Origin: Nostoc sp. UHCC 0870
GTDB taxonomy: Bacteria > Cyanobacteriota > Cyanobacteriia > Cyanobacteriales > Nostocaceae
Assembly: GCF_022063185.1 (NCBI RefSeq)
Contig: NZ_CP091913.1
Span: 6,239,141-6,303,140, forward strand
Length of the DNA stretch: 64,000 nucleotides
Direction of reading: 5' to 3'
The translations under genes and the position numbers were made by a program. Under the pieces are notes generated by a model. The model did not search any database. It had not been told where the DNA came from and saw only the letters and a list, made by a program, of their open reading frames with translations. Within the stretch, counting starts at the first letter, position 1; each line of letters begins with the position of its first letter. Shown here piece after piece: positions 18,091 to 27,634 of this stretch.

Positions 18091-19290
18091 ATGAAAAAAA
18101 CACTTGCTTTATTTTCCTTGGGTTTGGGAATTAATCTGTTTAACCCGTTACCGATAGCTTTTAGTCAAGTGTCGCCAACACCACCACCAGCAGCTTTAAA
18201 ACTGGTTGATATTGGCACAAACTGTAAACCTGCGCGTGCTTGCTTGGGTTGGGATGAACAACTGTTTTTAGGTCATGGCGGTTTAAAAAGCGATCGCCAA
18301 TCTCTATTAAAATCAATTGATAATAGTTTAAGTTATTTACAAACACCAAAAGCGATCGCAGTCTACAATGATTACCCCATTAAAGAAATTACCCTCGACC
18401 GAGTGCGTCGCAGTTTAAGACGGTTTCGCCAATTGGTGGCTACAGCTAAATCACCTGCACAACTGCAAGCATCTGTCAAGCGAGAGTTTGCTTTTTATAA
18501 GTCGGTGGGTGATGATAATCAGGGTAAGGTGAAGTTTACGGCGTACTACGCACCTATTTATCAAGCCAGTCGCACACGTACTGCACAATACAAATATCCC
18601 ATTTATCGCGTACCCTCAGATTTTGAACAATGGACTAAACCCCACCCCAAACGAGTTGAATTAGAAGGGGTAGACGGACTATTGGGTAATAAAAGCCGAT
18701 TAAACGGGTTGGAAATGTTTTGGTTACGCGATCGCTTCCAAGCATACATGATTCATATCCAAGGTTCAGCAAAACTTAACTTGACTGATGGGACTCAAAC
18801 TAGTGTCGGTTTTGTACGCGGTACAGATTACCCTTGGACTAGTATCGGTAGATTACTGTTTCAAGATGGCAAACTCTCTAAAGAAGAGTTAAATATGCCA
18901 GGAATTATGCGTTATTTCCAGAAAAACCCTAAATCAATGGATAATTACCTACCACGCTGGGAACGCTTCATCTTTTTCAAAGAAACCAAAGGTGAACCAG
19001 CTACAGGTAGTATTAGCGTCCCTCTAGTACCAGAACGTTCCATTGCTACAGATAAAGCTTTGATGCCTCCAGGTGCATTAGCTGTAATTAATGGTTCATT
19101 TCCCTATCCCGATCGCAGTGGTAAATTGGTAAACCGTCAAGTTAGCCGTTTTGTTCTTGACCAAGATACAGGTAGTGCGATTAAAGGCCCTGGTAGAGTA
19201 GATTATTTCTTAGGTTATGGCGACTTAGCAGGCGATCGCGCCGGGATTACAGTTGCCACTGGTTCTATATATTACTTACTCTTGAAATGA
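18091..19290 (+). CDS. mltA: Membrane-bound lytic murein transglycosylase A
   Basis: 399 residues. N-terminal signal peptide (MKKTLALFSLGLGINLFNPL, then the small-residue stretch before about residue 26), so the enzyme acts on periplasmic peptidoglycan. The MltA domain includes FTAYYAPIYQASR, YPIYRVPSDF and FWLRDRFQAYMIHIQGSAKL. The C-terminal 3D domain has QDTGSAIKGPGRVDYFLGYG with the catalytic Asp. Role: cleaves MurNAc-GlcNAc bonds leaving 1,6-anhydroMurNAc, in wall turnover and, in filaments, possibly septal junction work. No lipobox was evident. Confidence 0.93.
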   Translation: MKKTLALFSLGLGINLFNPLPIAFSQVSPTPPPAALKLVDIGTNCKPARACLGWDEQLFLGHGGLKSDRQSLLKSIDNSLSYLQTPKAIAVYNDYPIKEITLDRVRRSLRRFRQLVATAKSPAQLQASVKREFAFYKSVGDDNQGKVKFTAYYAPIYQASRTRTAQYKYPIYRVPSDFEQWTKPHPKRVELEGVDGLLGNKSRLNGLEMFWLRDRFQAYMIHIQGSAKLNLTDGTQTSVGFVRGTDYPWTSIGRLLFQDGKLSKEELNMPGIMRYFQKNPKSMDNYLPRWERFIFFKETKGEPATGSISVPLVPERSIATDKALMPPGALAVINGSFPYPDRSGKLVNRQVSRFVLDQDTGSAIKGPGRVDYFLGYGDLAGDRAGITVATGSIYYLLLK

Positions 19291-19353
19291 TTTCTAATTC
19301 GTAATTTGTAGTTAGTAATTTTATTACGAATTACGAATTACGAATTATTAACC

Positions 19354-19794
19354 CTACATTGCTCTTTGCCCCATATGTTGACTGTCCAGCCCTTGCTTAA
19401 TCCATTTCAGGCATTCATATTCTGATTTAAATAATCTTGGTGCAGCAATGTTGTTTAACAACTCTGGGGGGTAATGATCGTAAAAATACTTGTCATTTTC
19501 ATGAAAGAGAATAATTAAATTTTTACGATAAACATATCGAGATTGAAAAATGTCACGTTGACTAACAAAATCTGCATTTTGATCTATATGTTCTTTGGCA
19601 ATCTCAACAATATTACTAGTGCTATTGCCATAGATTTTTGCAGGATTATCTGCTTTATGAAACTGACTTTTTCGTCCCACTTCTGACAAGAGTTTATACG
19701 AATAAATTTCGTACTGGTCTGCTTTGCCAAAAACAAATGGAATGATGAGATATCCTTTATATGAAACCGAATTTTCATAAAGAAGATGACTCAT
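19354..19794 (-). CDS. Hypothetical protein
   Basis: 146 residues from the ATG at 19794, chosen because it follows a near-perfect ribosome binding site (AAAGGAGGTTAAG) with 5-base spacing. A longer frame to 19863 would add a hydrophobic 23-residue leader upstream of that site. The protein is rich in Tyr, Phe, Lys and Glu (SYKGYLIIPFVFGKADQYEI; YEIYSYKLLSE) with a C-terminal LFKSEYECLKWIKQGLDSQ helix. Soluble; no family recognised. Confidence 0.7.
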   Translation of the reverse strand: MSHLLYENSVSYKGYLIIPFVFGKADQYEIYSYKLLSEVGRKSQFHKADNPAKIYGNSTSNIVEIAKEHIDQNADFVSQRDIFQSRYVYRKNLIILFHENDKYFYDHYPPELLNNIAAPRLFKSEYECLKWIKQGLDSQHMGQRAM

Positions 19795-20087
19795 CTTAAC
19801 CTCCTTTGATATAAAAGCTTTAACAGCGATTACCTCAACAATCAGCATGAGTATTGAACCCATTTTTATGAGTTAATTGTCAGCATTGTTGAACAACCTT
19901 TTGGCAATTTTGACAAGAGGGGTATCACCCCTTATTTTGAAGATGATACTGGATAAGTTCTGATCAAAAAAGGATTGCAATCACCATTATCTCTTTTTTT
20001 TAAATTAGTCTTGATGAGATATATTGCAAAAGTCAAAAAATCATGAATTTAAGTATGTCGATAGATATCTAGAGAGGGAATAAGATA

Positions 20088-20591
20088 GTGCCAAAAGTGG
20101 TGGATAAAATGGGATTGCGCTGGACGGCTGTTGTTTTGGGATTAACTGTATTCTTAATATTAAGTATATTTGCTGAGATTAAACCTACTCAAAGCAAAGT
20201 ACCCCAGTTAAGTAATGCCGAATCTGTGTCAGACAAATTGGAAATAGTCAAAAAACGTGCTGATTTAATTCGTCTCAATGGTCAGAAGGTCAAACTGATT
20301 GGACTTTATAAATCAAAAACTTGGAAACCAGACCCAAGATTTACAGGAATTCCAGATTTTCCAGGACTTTATACAAAATCGCAAATTGTGCTTGAGGATC
20401 GGACTGAGGTGAGCATTTTTCCATCTTGGAACAAACAATCTTTGCGATCGCCAGATGAGGTAGAGAAATATAATAATCAAATCGTTGCTGCGATCGGAGT
20501 GGTGCAGTTTGAAGCCGCACTCTATCCAAATTCCCAAACACGCGAATCTTTCATTAACTTAGGTAGAATAGACAACCACCCTCATTTCTGA
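20088..20591 (+). CDS. Hypothetical exported or membrane-anchored protein
   Basis: 167 residues from a GTG at 20088 after AGAGAGGGA. Residues 10-30 (LRWTAVVLGLTVFLILSIFA) form a signal anchor. The rest looks like a small beta-rich domain (LIRLNGQKVKLIGLYKSKTW, SQIVLEDRTEVSIFPSW, VAAIGVVQFEAALYP) of OB-like appearance, presumably periplasmic. No known family is evident. It converges on the DUF72 gene 12 bases away. Confidence 0.72.
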   Translation: MPKVVDKMGLRWTAVVLGLTVFLILSIFAEIKPTQSKVPQLSNAESVSDKLEIVKKRADLIRLNGQKVKLIGLYKSKTWKPDPRFTGIPDFPGLYTKSQIVLEDRTEVSIFPSWNKQSLRSPDEVEKYNNQIVAAIGVVQFEAALYPNSQTRESFINLGRIDNHPHF

Positions 20592-20603
20592 GTTCTCCTC
20601 TCA

Positions 20604-21458
20604 TCACCAAAGACTAAGTTGATTAGGTGGAGAGTCTAGCTGATTCCAAGGTAAAGGCGGAACTGCAACAGCATTTTGTTCTAATAGCTGTTGAAAGTGA
20701 CGAGCCGTGTTAGGCGATCGCTCTTCTAGGGGACAATGAACAAAGAAATAAATTTTGACTCCTGAGTTTAACCATTGCTGAATCTGGCTCAACCATTCTT
20801 CCATAAACGGCTGATTCACTGACAAATCTGGATGAGAAATAAATCGAATCAGACTAAAAGGTGCAGTGACGCTGAATTGTAAAGGAACTTTGGGTTTGCG
20901 TCGTTCTGATTGCAATTGGGGGTCATCATCTCCAGAGTAGATGGGGCGGGAATCTAAAAGCACTCTTCCCACACCCAAAGTTTCTAAAAGCTGTGTCAAA
21001 TTACTGGTGTGTGGTTCTCTAAACCAGTCGGGATGTCTTACCTCTAGTGCTAGTGGTGATTCTTGACGTGGCCATGCTTCTAGAAACCTAGCCAAATCAT
21101 CAATTGATGCAGGGGAGTAACTTGGCGGTAACTGGGCAAATATAGGGCCAAGATGCTTACCCAAAGGACGCATTTCTGCTAAAAAGTCTAAAGCCGCCGG
21201 AATATAGGGTGCTAGTAAACCTTGGTGAGTAATATCCCGTGGTAATTTCAAACAAAACTCAAAGCCTGGGGGTGTTTCCGTCGCCCATCGGTTGACAGTT
21301 TCTACATTAGGTATGGCATAGAAAGTGGTATTACCTTCTACACAGGTAAAGCGACGACTGTAGAGGCGCAGAAATTCTGTTGCACGAGTACCTTGGGGAT
21401 ACAGTTCCCCTAACCAACCTTTATATGCCCAAACAGCACAACCAATAAAGAAGTTCAC
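20604..21458 (-). CDS. DUF72 domain protein (YecE-like)
   Basis: 284 residues. The TIM-barrel DUF72 family is shown by FFIGCAVWAYKGWLGELYP, FTCVEGNTTFYAIPNVETV, ATETPPGFEFCLKLPRDITH, LGPIFAQLPPSY and LALEVRHPDWF. Family function is not established. The start is a GTG at 21458, which gives the conserved N-terminus directly. The gene follows crtH on the same strand after about 100 bases. Confidence 0.9.
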   Translation of the reverse strand: MNFFIGCAVWAYKGWLGELYPQGTRATEFLRLYSRRFTCVEGNTTFYAIPNVETVNRWATETPPGFEFCLKLPRDITHQGLLAPYIPAALDFLAEMRPLGKHLGPIFAQLPPSYSPASIDDLARFLEAWPRQESPLALEVRHPDWFREPHTSNLTQLLETLGVGRVLLDSRPIYSGDDDPQLQSERRKPKVPLQFSVTAPFSLIRFISHPDLSVNQPFMEEWLSQIQQWLNSGVKIYFFVHCPLEERSPNTARHFQQLLEQNAVAVPPLPWNQLDSPPNQLSLW

Positions 21459-21561
21459 AAGTTTTTATAAAAATAAATTCAGGAAAACTTTGAGTGTTCC
21501 TACTTAATTGTAAGTGCTGTTAGGATTAGCGGGGCATTGATCAGCGTGCTGAATAAGCAAG

Positions 21562-23079
21562 TCAAAGTCCTAAATCCACAGCGATACGATGGGCGCAAGC
21601 AAAGCCCGAAAACGCCACTGCATTCAAACCCTGACCCGGAAATGTACTGTCTCCCACACAATAAAGCCCTGGAATAGATGTGCGATTAAAGGGCATTCCC
21701 AATAAACCCCATAACTTGCGCCGGGGTATCGGCCCGTAAGTCCCATCTACGCGCCCTAAAAAACGGCGATGGGTACGCGGTGTCCCCACTTCCAGATAGT
21801 CTAAGCTTGCATCTAAACCTGGAAAAATCTTCTCTAGTCGGTCAATAATTCGCCAAGCAACCGCTTCTTTCTTGGCTTCGTAGTCCCTAGCAGACATTCC
21901 CTGCCAATCATCAATCCAGTGGGGTGTGAAGGCATGAATGATATGATATCCCTTTGGAGCTAAATCTGGGTCAAGCAATGTGGGAATGGACACAAACAGC
22001 GTGCCTTCCGGTGTCATCATATTTTGCCAATCTTCCAAAATAATATGATGGCATTCCGTCCCAGCAGGCAAAACTGACTCTTTGACCCCTATGTGCAAAC
22101 TCAAAAAGCTAGGAGATTTCTGATAACGTTTTTGCCAAACTTTCTCATTATGTGGTATTTTATCCACGGGTAGTAATTTTTCAAATGTATCCCAACGTGT
22201 AGCATTAGAAACTATCCGTTTACCTTGGTAAATTTCACCACTAGCTAATTGCACACCAACAGCACGCCCTTTTTGGGTGAGGATTTTTGTTACCTTGGCT
22301 TGGTACTTAATCTGACCGCCTGTATTTTCTAAACCTTGTACCAGCTTTTGAGCAATTTGTCCTACGCCGCCTTTGGGATAGTTCACGCCGCCGTAATGTC
22401 TATCAGAAAAGACCATCCCCGCATTAATCATGGGTGTCATGTTGGCTGGAACTACAGACCAGCAGTAACATTCCATATCAATAAATTGCAATAATTGGGG
22501 GTCTTTAATATAACGTCGCGCTACATCTCCAGCATTTTGAGGTAGGTATTTGGCTAAACCAAGACACGCTAAAGGATGCTGCAAAAACACCCGCAGGAGA
22601 TACCGAGGTTCTTCTAGAGACAGTAAATCTATGTTGTTAAGACAATTAAATACCCGCCAACATTCGTTATAAAAGCGACGAATCCCTTTAGCTTCATGAG
22701 GAAAGTAAGCAATAAGACTTTGCAAAAAGTTCTCATAAAGTCTATCAACTTTCAGGTCTAAACCTTCGGGTAGATGGTAATGAATCTGGACGCGATCGCT
22801 GATTGTTTCTAGGCTAGTATTTACAGCTTTCAGGGCGCGGGTAAGTAAATTTGTAGTACCTTTGTTTCCCAATCCAAAGATCATCGATGCTCCCACATCA
22901 AATCGATAACCTTCACACTCAAAGTAGCCAGCACTACCCCCAGGAATTAAATAACTCTCCAGTACCAGCACTTTAGCTCCTTTGGCTGCTAATTGGGTTG
23001 CTGTTACTAAGCCGCCAATGCCAGAACCAATTACAATTACGTCAAATAAAGATGGTGTACTGCTGAGAGTGGGAGACAT
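21562..23079 (-). CDS. crtH: Carotenoid (prolycopene) isomerase CrtISO
   Basis: 505 residues. N-terminal FAD motif DVIVIGSGIGGLVTATQLAAKG, LVLESYLIPGGSAGYFE, then the CrtISO-specific DVGASMIFGLG and MECYCWSVVPANMTPMINAG, and the C-terminal GLYCVGDSTFPGQGLNAVAFSG. The enzyme converts 7,9,7',9'-tetra-cis-lycopene to all-trans-lycopene at the thylakoid or cytoplasmic membrane, completing the plant-type poly-cis carotenoid pathway. Length and start (ATG 23079) are normal. Confidence 0.95.
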   Translation of the reverse strand: MSPTLSSTPSLFDVIVIGSGIGGLVTATQLAAKGAKVLVLESYLIPGGSAGYFECEGYRFDVGASMIFGLGNKGTTNLLTRALKAVNTSLETISDRVQIHYHLPEGLDLKVDRLYENFLQSLIAYFPHEAKGIRRFYNECWRVFNCLNNIDLLSLEEPRYLLRVFLQHPLACLGLAKYLPQNAGDVARRYIKDPQLLQFIDMECYCWSVVPANMTPMINAGMVFSDRHYGGVNYPKGGVGQIAQKLVQGLENTGGQIKYQAKVTKILTQKGRAVGVQLASGEIYQGKRIVSNATRWDTFEKLLPVDKIPHNEKVWQKRYQKSPSFLSLHIGVKESVLPAGTECHHIILEDWQNMMTPEGTLFVSIPTLLDPDLAPKGYHIIHAFTPHWIDDWQGMSARDYEAKKEAVAWRIIDRLEKIFPGLDASLDYLEVGTPRTHRRFLGRVDGTYGPIPRRKLWGLLGMPFNRTSIPGLYCVGDSTFPGQGLNAVAFSGFACAHRIAVDLGL

Positions 23080-23540
23080 GGGGACAGCCGATACAAGAAA
23101 TTAACTAAGACATTCGTATTCTATATTACTTTTATTCATGGGCTGTCTTCACTTGATTGATCTGGCTGAATTTCAACCGGGAAAAAACTGATAAGGATAT
23201 CTTTGGCTAGTTGTTTTGAGTAGCTAAAAACATAAAAAAGAGGGACGAGTCTGCTACCGCCGACCAATCCCGTCTGCCGATCCTTAAAGAGAGGAGAACA
23301 CTGATAATAATATAACCATGATTGAGAATACTTGTCAACTATTAATGAAAATATATTGCAATAGGTGTGGGGTGTGGGGTGTGGGGATTGGGGATTGGGG
23401 ACAAGGCTCAATAACTAACTAATGACTGATTTAATTTTGAATTTTGAATTTTGAATTTTGAATTCCCCGAAGGGGATTGTCCAGGAAAGAGTATGATGAT
23501 GTTGCAGTTCTTGTAGAATAAAAAGCGGCTATTTTGAGCT
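23080..23540. other. Intergenic region with STRR tracts
   Basis: About 460 bases between divergent crtH and upp. It holds GGGGTGT/GGGGATT heptamers (about 23365-23402) and ATTTTGA heptamers (about 23434-23463). A minus-strand open frame at 23136-23411 is largely repeat-derived at its start and is not a believable gene. Confidence 0.55.
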
Positions 23541-24191
23541 ATGGCGGTACAACTGCGTGTTTATGTTCCTCCTCATCCTTTAATCAAGCATTGGCTGGCA
23601 GTTGCCCGTGATGCAGCTACACCCTCAGTATTGTTTCGTAGTGCTATGACTGAGTTAGGTCGGTGGCTAACTTATGAAGCAGCGCGGGAATGGTTGCCGA
23701 CGCAAGAGATTATGGTACAAAGTCCCTTGGATAACTGCCCTGGTACTGTAGTTAATCCCCAAGTTCCTATGGCAGTTGTGCCGATTTTACGGGCAGGTTT
23801 GGGGTTATTAGAAGGGGCGCAAACTTTACTACCCTTAGCGTCGATTTATCATCTGGGTCTGGTGCGAAATGAGGAAACCTTAGAACCTTCTTGTTATCTG
23901 AACAAATTGCCAGAAAAATTTGACCCCCAAACCAGGGTATTAATTACTGATCCGATGTTGGCTACAGGTGGTTCAATTATGACAGCGATGTCAGAATTAA
24001 TCCGGCGGGGTGTAGATCCAGCTTTAACACGGATTGTTTGTGTAGTAGCTGCGCCGCCAGCTTTACAAAAATTGAGTCAGACTTATCCTGAGCTAATAAT
24101 TTACACTGCCACGATTGATGAAACAGTCAATAGTCAAGGGTTTATTGTACCGGGACTAGGAGATGCAGGCGATCGCATTTTTGGCACTTAA
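23541..24191 (+). CDS. upp: Uracil phosphoribosyltransferase
   Basis: 216 residues. Converts uracil and PRPP to UMP in pyrimidine salvage. The PRPP-binding loop is visible as RVLITDPMLATGGSIMTAMSELIRRG (near 130-155), with VPILRAGLGLLEGAQTLLP and the uracil-binding C-terminal FIVPGLGDAGDRIFGT. The start ATG at 23541 gives the usual N-terminus. The YtxH-like gene follows downstream. Confidence 0.94.
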   Translation: MAVQLRVYVPPHPLIKHWLAVARDAATPSVLFRSAMTELGRWLTYEAAREWLPTQEIMVQSPLDNCPGTVVNPQVPMAVVPILRAGLGLLEGAQTLLPLASIYHLGLVRNEETLEPSCYLNKLPEKFDPQTRVLITDPMLATGGSIMTAMSELIRRGVDPALTRIVCVVAAPPALQKLSQTYPELIIYTATIDETVNSQGFIVPGLGDAGDRIFGT

Positions 24192-24266
24192 GTTAGTATG
24201 CAGCTAGGGAAGGAAAATAACTCAACTGATCTAAAAGTTGCCAAGTTTCTTCAAAGGGATAAAGTT

Positions 24267-24617
24267 ATGAGTCAGCGCGATGGTTTTGCTAGTGGTTTTT
24301 TCGCAGGGGCGATATTTGGTGGCGTAGTCGGGGGGATTGTAGGTGCTGTCATTGCTTCTCGCCGGGATGAAGAAATAGTGGAAGAAGGTACAGAACTGAT
24401 TAATACCCCAAAAGAAAATAAGAAAGTATCAAGCAAACGCCGTCAAATGATATCTTCAGAGAATGAAGGGATAGAAATGGAAACAACAAGGCGATCGCTA
24501 GAAGATAAGATTGCCCAGTTGAATGCCACCATCGATGAAGTCAGGAAGCATCTGGGGAACGTCAACGGCGGTTCTACTCAATCTGTGAGCGATCGTTCTC
24601 TCAGCCAAGATTCTTAA
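24267..24617 (+). CDS. YtxH-like small membrane protein
   Basis: 116 residues. Begins MSQRDGFASGFFAGAIFGGV and continues into VGGIVGAVIAS, a Gly-rich transmembrane segment typical of YtxH/gas-vesicle-like stress proteins. A charged C-terminal region follows, with a predicted helix (RRSLEDKIAQLNATIDEVRKH). I place the start at 24267, seven bases after AAGGGAT; an in-frame ATG at 24198 would add 23 unconserved-looking residues. Function unknown. Confidence 0.78.
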   Translation: MSQRDGFASGFFAGAIFGGVVGGIVGAVIASRRDEEIVEEGTELINTPKENKKVSSKRRQMISSENEGIEMETTRRSLEDKIAQLNATIDEVRKHLGNVNGGSTQSVSDRSLSQDS

Positions 24618-24780
24618 AGCGGGTGTAGGGGTACAAGGGTGTAGAAATCTATAACCTACATTTGTCAAATCCCCACTGATGGCGGTTAATGCGGTAACTA
24701 TCCGCATACGTCATGACATGGACTAAATTAAAATCTATAGTAGGACTGCTTTTAACACTTAGTAGGAAACGAAACCATCC

Positions 24781-25059
24781 ATGTATTTACTGATTACTAC
24801 GTTAGTTACTTTCTTAACCATTTACAGCTACTTGCTAATTACGCGGGTTTTGTTGACTTGGTTTCCCCAAATCAACTGGTATAACCAACCATTTGCAGCC
24901 TTGAGCCAAGTCACAGACCCCTATCTCAATTTATTCCGTTCAATTATTCCCCCTTTGGGTGGTATGGATTTTTCCCCCATTCTCGCCTTCGTAGCGTTGA
25001 ATTTAGTCACTAACCTTTTAAGCAATCCTTATCTTTTACGTTTGTTCGGAGCATTTTAA
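24781..25059 (+). CDS. YggT family membrane protein
   Basis: 92 residues with two transmembrane helices (about 5-25 and 68-88) around the conserved FRSIIPPLGGMDFSPILAFVAL. This matches the YggT/Ycf19/CCB3 family, whose plant and algal members take part in heme attachment to cytochrome b6 or in thylakoid and division processes. The exact role here is unknown. ATG at 24781. Confidence 0.88.
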   Translation: MYLLITTLVTFLTIYSYLLITRVLLTWFPQINWYNQPFAALSQVTDPYLNLFRSIIPPLGGMDFSPILAFVALNLVTNLLSNPYLLRLFGAF

Positions 25060-25130
25060 CTCTGCAAACGGTTGAATTTAGTGGGGGTGTATTTGCTCAC
25101 TCCACTAAATTCAAAATTCAAAAATAACTT

Positions 25131-25595
25131 CTACTTACGGATTTGTGCGCTAAACCCCGAAGCTTTAAACTGCTTCAACTGCAAAGGTAACGGCTGATTT
25201 GCAGGTACAGAAATTCTTAATTCAAAATCACTAGTGCCTGGTGGAACTTCCGCAATAGAACCAAGACGATTACGATTTTGTAATATGGGGTCATTGTTGG
25301 CATCATAAATACGCCCATAAATATCTGCATCGTAGACGGTTTTATAAGTGCCATTTTTGGCTTTGCCAGTAACAATAAAGCAACTAGCAGCCGCACTACC
25401 ACTACTGCTGACAGTCCCTTGAGCCAATTCTGGTGGACAATCCTTGTAAGATAAGTCAGAGAGTTTAATCTGTGTCAACGCTACAGCCACAGGAGTCCAT
25501 ACCCATGATATTAATGCCATGACACAGGAAATCAAGATGGCTGTAATAAGTTTTGAGTAATTGAAGTTAAGTGTTATTCTGATTTTCTTTTCCAT
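25131..25595 (-). CDS. Hypothetical exported protein
   Basis: 154 residues from the ATG at 25595 (MEKKIRITLNFNYSKLITAI). An N-terminal hydrophobic segment (LITAILISCVMALISWVWTPVAVA) is a signal peptide or anchor. The mature part has two cysteines (CPPELAQG; ASCFIVTGKAKN) and a beta-sandwich look, with VYDADIYGRIYDANNDPILQ and LGSIAEVPPGTSDFELRISV, as in FxLYD-type extracellular domains. No firm family. An upstream TTG at 25613 is a less likely start. Confidence 0.72.
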   Translation of the reverse strand: MEKKIRITLNFNYSKLITAILISCVMALISWVWTPVAVALTQIKLSDLSYKDCPPELAQGTVSSSGSAAASCFIVTGKAKNGTYKTVYDADIYGRIYDANNDPILQNRNRLGSIAEVPPGTSDFELRISVPANQPLPLQLKQFKASGFSAQIRK

Positions 25596-25759
25596 AACTG
25601 TATAAGGTAACAAGGAAACTTGGGGACTGGGGATTGGGGATTGGGGACTGGGGATTGGGGCGACAGACTATATTTGCAATGTCCAATTAGAAATGACTAG
25701 AAACTTCTATTTAACTTTTGTAATAATTATTGAATTAGACCCTTGATCATTATTAAATT

Positions 25760-26374
25760 ATGACACCAGATGAGATAACAACAGCTTTGCACACAGCTTT
25801 TAATCGTTGTGATGCAGCCAGCTGTCCTCTCACTGACATACAAAAAGAGATTTTATTACAATTGGTCGAGGAAATTCACAAGCAATCTAAGTCTGAGAAA
25901 TTAGATACTCCCAATCCTTTAGATGAACTCACTCCAGAGGAACTGGAGATATTTTTAGAGTTCGTCAAGACAGAGGAACAACAAAACCGCACTTGGAAGG
26001 TGCAGTTACTAAACGACTGGCTGCATCACAACGACTCAGGCAAAGTGCAATTTATTCGCGATCGCTATGGTTTACAGTGGTTAAATCGTGTAGAGTCGTA
26101 TCATTTCGACAAATATGCCTATTTTGAGGATGCACTAAAACTGAGAATAGGCGATCGCATTGAAGTTTCCAATGCCCTATGGGAGTGGGTACAGAATGAT
26201 GGACCATGTAAAAGAGAATGGTTTCTTTCCATTGTGATTCAGATTGATAAAATGAATGATGATGGTGACGATTCCTCTACGAACTGCGTTGTTCGCTTCT
26301 ATAACGGTACTGAGTACGAAATTCAAGGCATTTACGAGTGGAATCGATTTAATTGGCGTTGGCCGAAAAAGTAA
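25760..26374 (+). CDS. Hypothetical protein
   Basis: 204 residues, soluble and acidic. N-terminal helical part (DEITTALHTAFNRCDAASCP; DELTPEELEIFLEFVKTEEQ) and a C-terminal part with many aromatic residues (WNRVES-type segments, EIQGIYEWNRFNWRWPKK). No known family recognised. The stop is followed directly by a 200-base heptamer tract. Confidence 0.75.
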   Translation: MTPDEITTALHTAFNRCDAASCPLTDIQKEILLQLVEEIHKQSKSEKLDTPNPLDELTPEELEIFLEFVKTEEQQNRTWKVQLLNDWLHHNDSGKVQFIRDRYGLQWLNRVESYHFDKYAYFEDALKLRIGDRIEVSNALWEWVQNDGPCKREWFLSIVIQIDKMNDDGDDSSTNCVVRFYNGTEYEIQGIYEWNRFNWRWPKK

Positions 26375-26607
26375 TGAGTGCTGAGTAATGAGTGGTGAGT
26401 GCTGAGTGCTGAGTGCTGAGTAATGAGTAATGAGTAATGAGTGGTGAGTGGTGAGTGGTGAGTAATGAGTGCTGAGTGCTGAGTAATGAGTGGTGAGTGG
26501 TGAGTGGTGAGTGGTGAGTGGTGAGTGCTGAGTAATGAGTAATGAGTGGTGAGTGCTGAGTAATGAGTGGTGAGTGTTAACTAATTAATGATTAGTTTTC
26601 TCCCCTG
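26375..26607. repeat. Long mixed heptamer (STRR) tract
   Basis: About 200 bases of GAGTGGT, GAGTGCT and GAGTAAT heptamers in varying order (26376-26580), followed by a second tract of the CCTGTCC/CCTGTCA type from about 26602 that continues into the 3' end of the O-methyltransferase gene. Typical STRR of heterocystous cyanobacteria. Confidence 0.9.
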
Positions 26608-27306
26608 TCACCTGTCCCCTGTCACCTGTCCCCTATCCCCAGTCACCTTCTTCAATGCTAAAGTTAAGCCGTCGCCTATGGGAACAAGACTTAAACTTAC
26701 TCGCTGGTCTTGTAGTAGTTTTTCATTGAAGGCGCGGATTTTTTTGGTGCGATTATCTTGGATTTGGGGGTCTGCGACTCTTCCTGACCAGAGTACATTA
26801 TCAATGGCTATCAGTCCTCCTTTTCGCACTAGTTGCAGCGATCGCTCATAATAGTTGTCATAATTACTCTTGTCAGCATCAATAAAGGCAAAGTCAAAAG
26901 TTTCTGCTTCACCTGTTGCTAGCAATTGGTCTAAAGTTTCCAACGCTGGGGCGATGTGTAGGTGAATTTTATGGGCTACTCCAGCTTGTTGCCAATAACG
27001 ACGCGCGATCGCTGTAAACTCTTCACTATGATCACAAGCTACTATCTGTCCTTCTGGGGGTAAAGCTAGTGCCACCACTAGGGAACTATAGCCTGTAAAT
27101 ACCCCCACTTCTAAGGTTTTCTTTGCGCCCAATAACTGCACCAGCAACGCCATAAATTGTCCTTGTTCTGGTGCAATTTGCATCCTACCCATTGGATGTT
27201 GGGCTGTTTCTTGCCGTAATTGGGTTAATATTTCTGCCTCTCGCAAAGAAACAGATAGTAAATAATCAGATAGATTTGGTTCGAGTCCCAGAGTCTTAAT
27301 TGCCAT
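26608..27306 (-). CDS. SAM-dependent O-methyltransferase (caffeoyl-CoA OMT-like)
   Basis: 232 residues of the class I methyltransferase group near caffeoyl-CoA/catechol O-methyltransferases. The SAM motif is LEVGVFTGYSSLVVALAL. The metal-binding FDFAFIDADKSNYDNYYE and AIDNVLWSGRVADP are clear. The family ends at about GDGLTLALKK; here the last 12 codons (VTGDRGQVTGDR) and the TGA stop are made of GTGACAG-type heptamers, so the STRR has supplied a new C-terminus. The acceptor is unknown. ATG at 27306. Confidence 0.92.
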   Translation of the reverse strand: MAIKTLGLEPNLSDYLLSVSLREAEILTQLRQETAQHPMGRMQIAPEQGQFMALLVQLLGAKKTLEVGVFTGYSSLVVALALPPEGQIVACDHSEEFTAIARRYWQQAGVAHKIHLHIAPALETLDQLLATGEAETFDFAFIDADKSNYDNYYERSLQLVRKGGLIAIDNVLWSGRVADPQIQDNRTKKIRAFNEKLLQDQRVSLSLVPIGDGLTLALKKVTGDRGQVTGDR

Positions 27307-27634
27307 TGAATGCTAATTTTGGTACTAGTAATATTGCTTAATTTGTAATAGTTAACGCTGAGGTAATGCGTAACTATAGGAATTTTAGATGATATATGAG
27401 AATGTCTCAATCTAGAGGGGGATAAGAGTTTAGTTTTGTTTCCACCTCCAGGGCGATAAAGCACAGCCATTTAATAGTTAACTTTAAAGCAGATGAATGG
27501 ACTAAATCCTTCATCAAAAGCAAGAGAGTTGTGTACTTGTTTTCGTGGTCAGATTAATAGTGTGTGTTTGGTGTGAGGAGAAATTCAGTCGCGTACATTG
27601 ACTACAATTAGTACGCTTGGCTAAATATCCGGGG

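Noticed and set aside
23136..23411. 91-codon minus-strand frame between crtH and upp
   Set aside because: Its first codons are STRR heptamers and the rest resembles no protein.
26376..26580. Regular repeats that might suggest a CRISPR array
   Set aside because: The unit is seven bases with no spacers; this is an STRR tract, and no cas gene is present.
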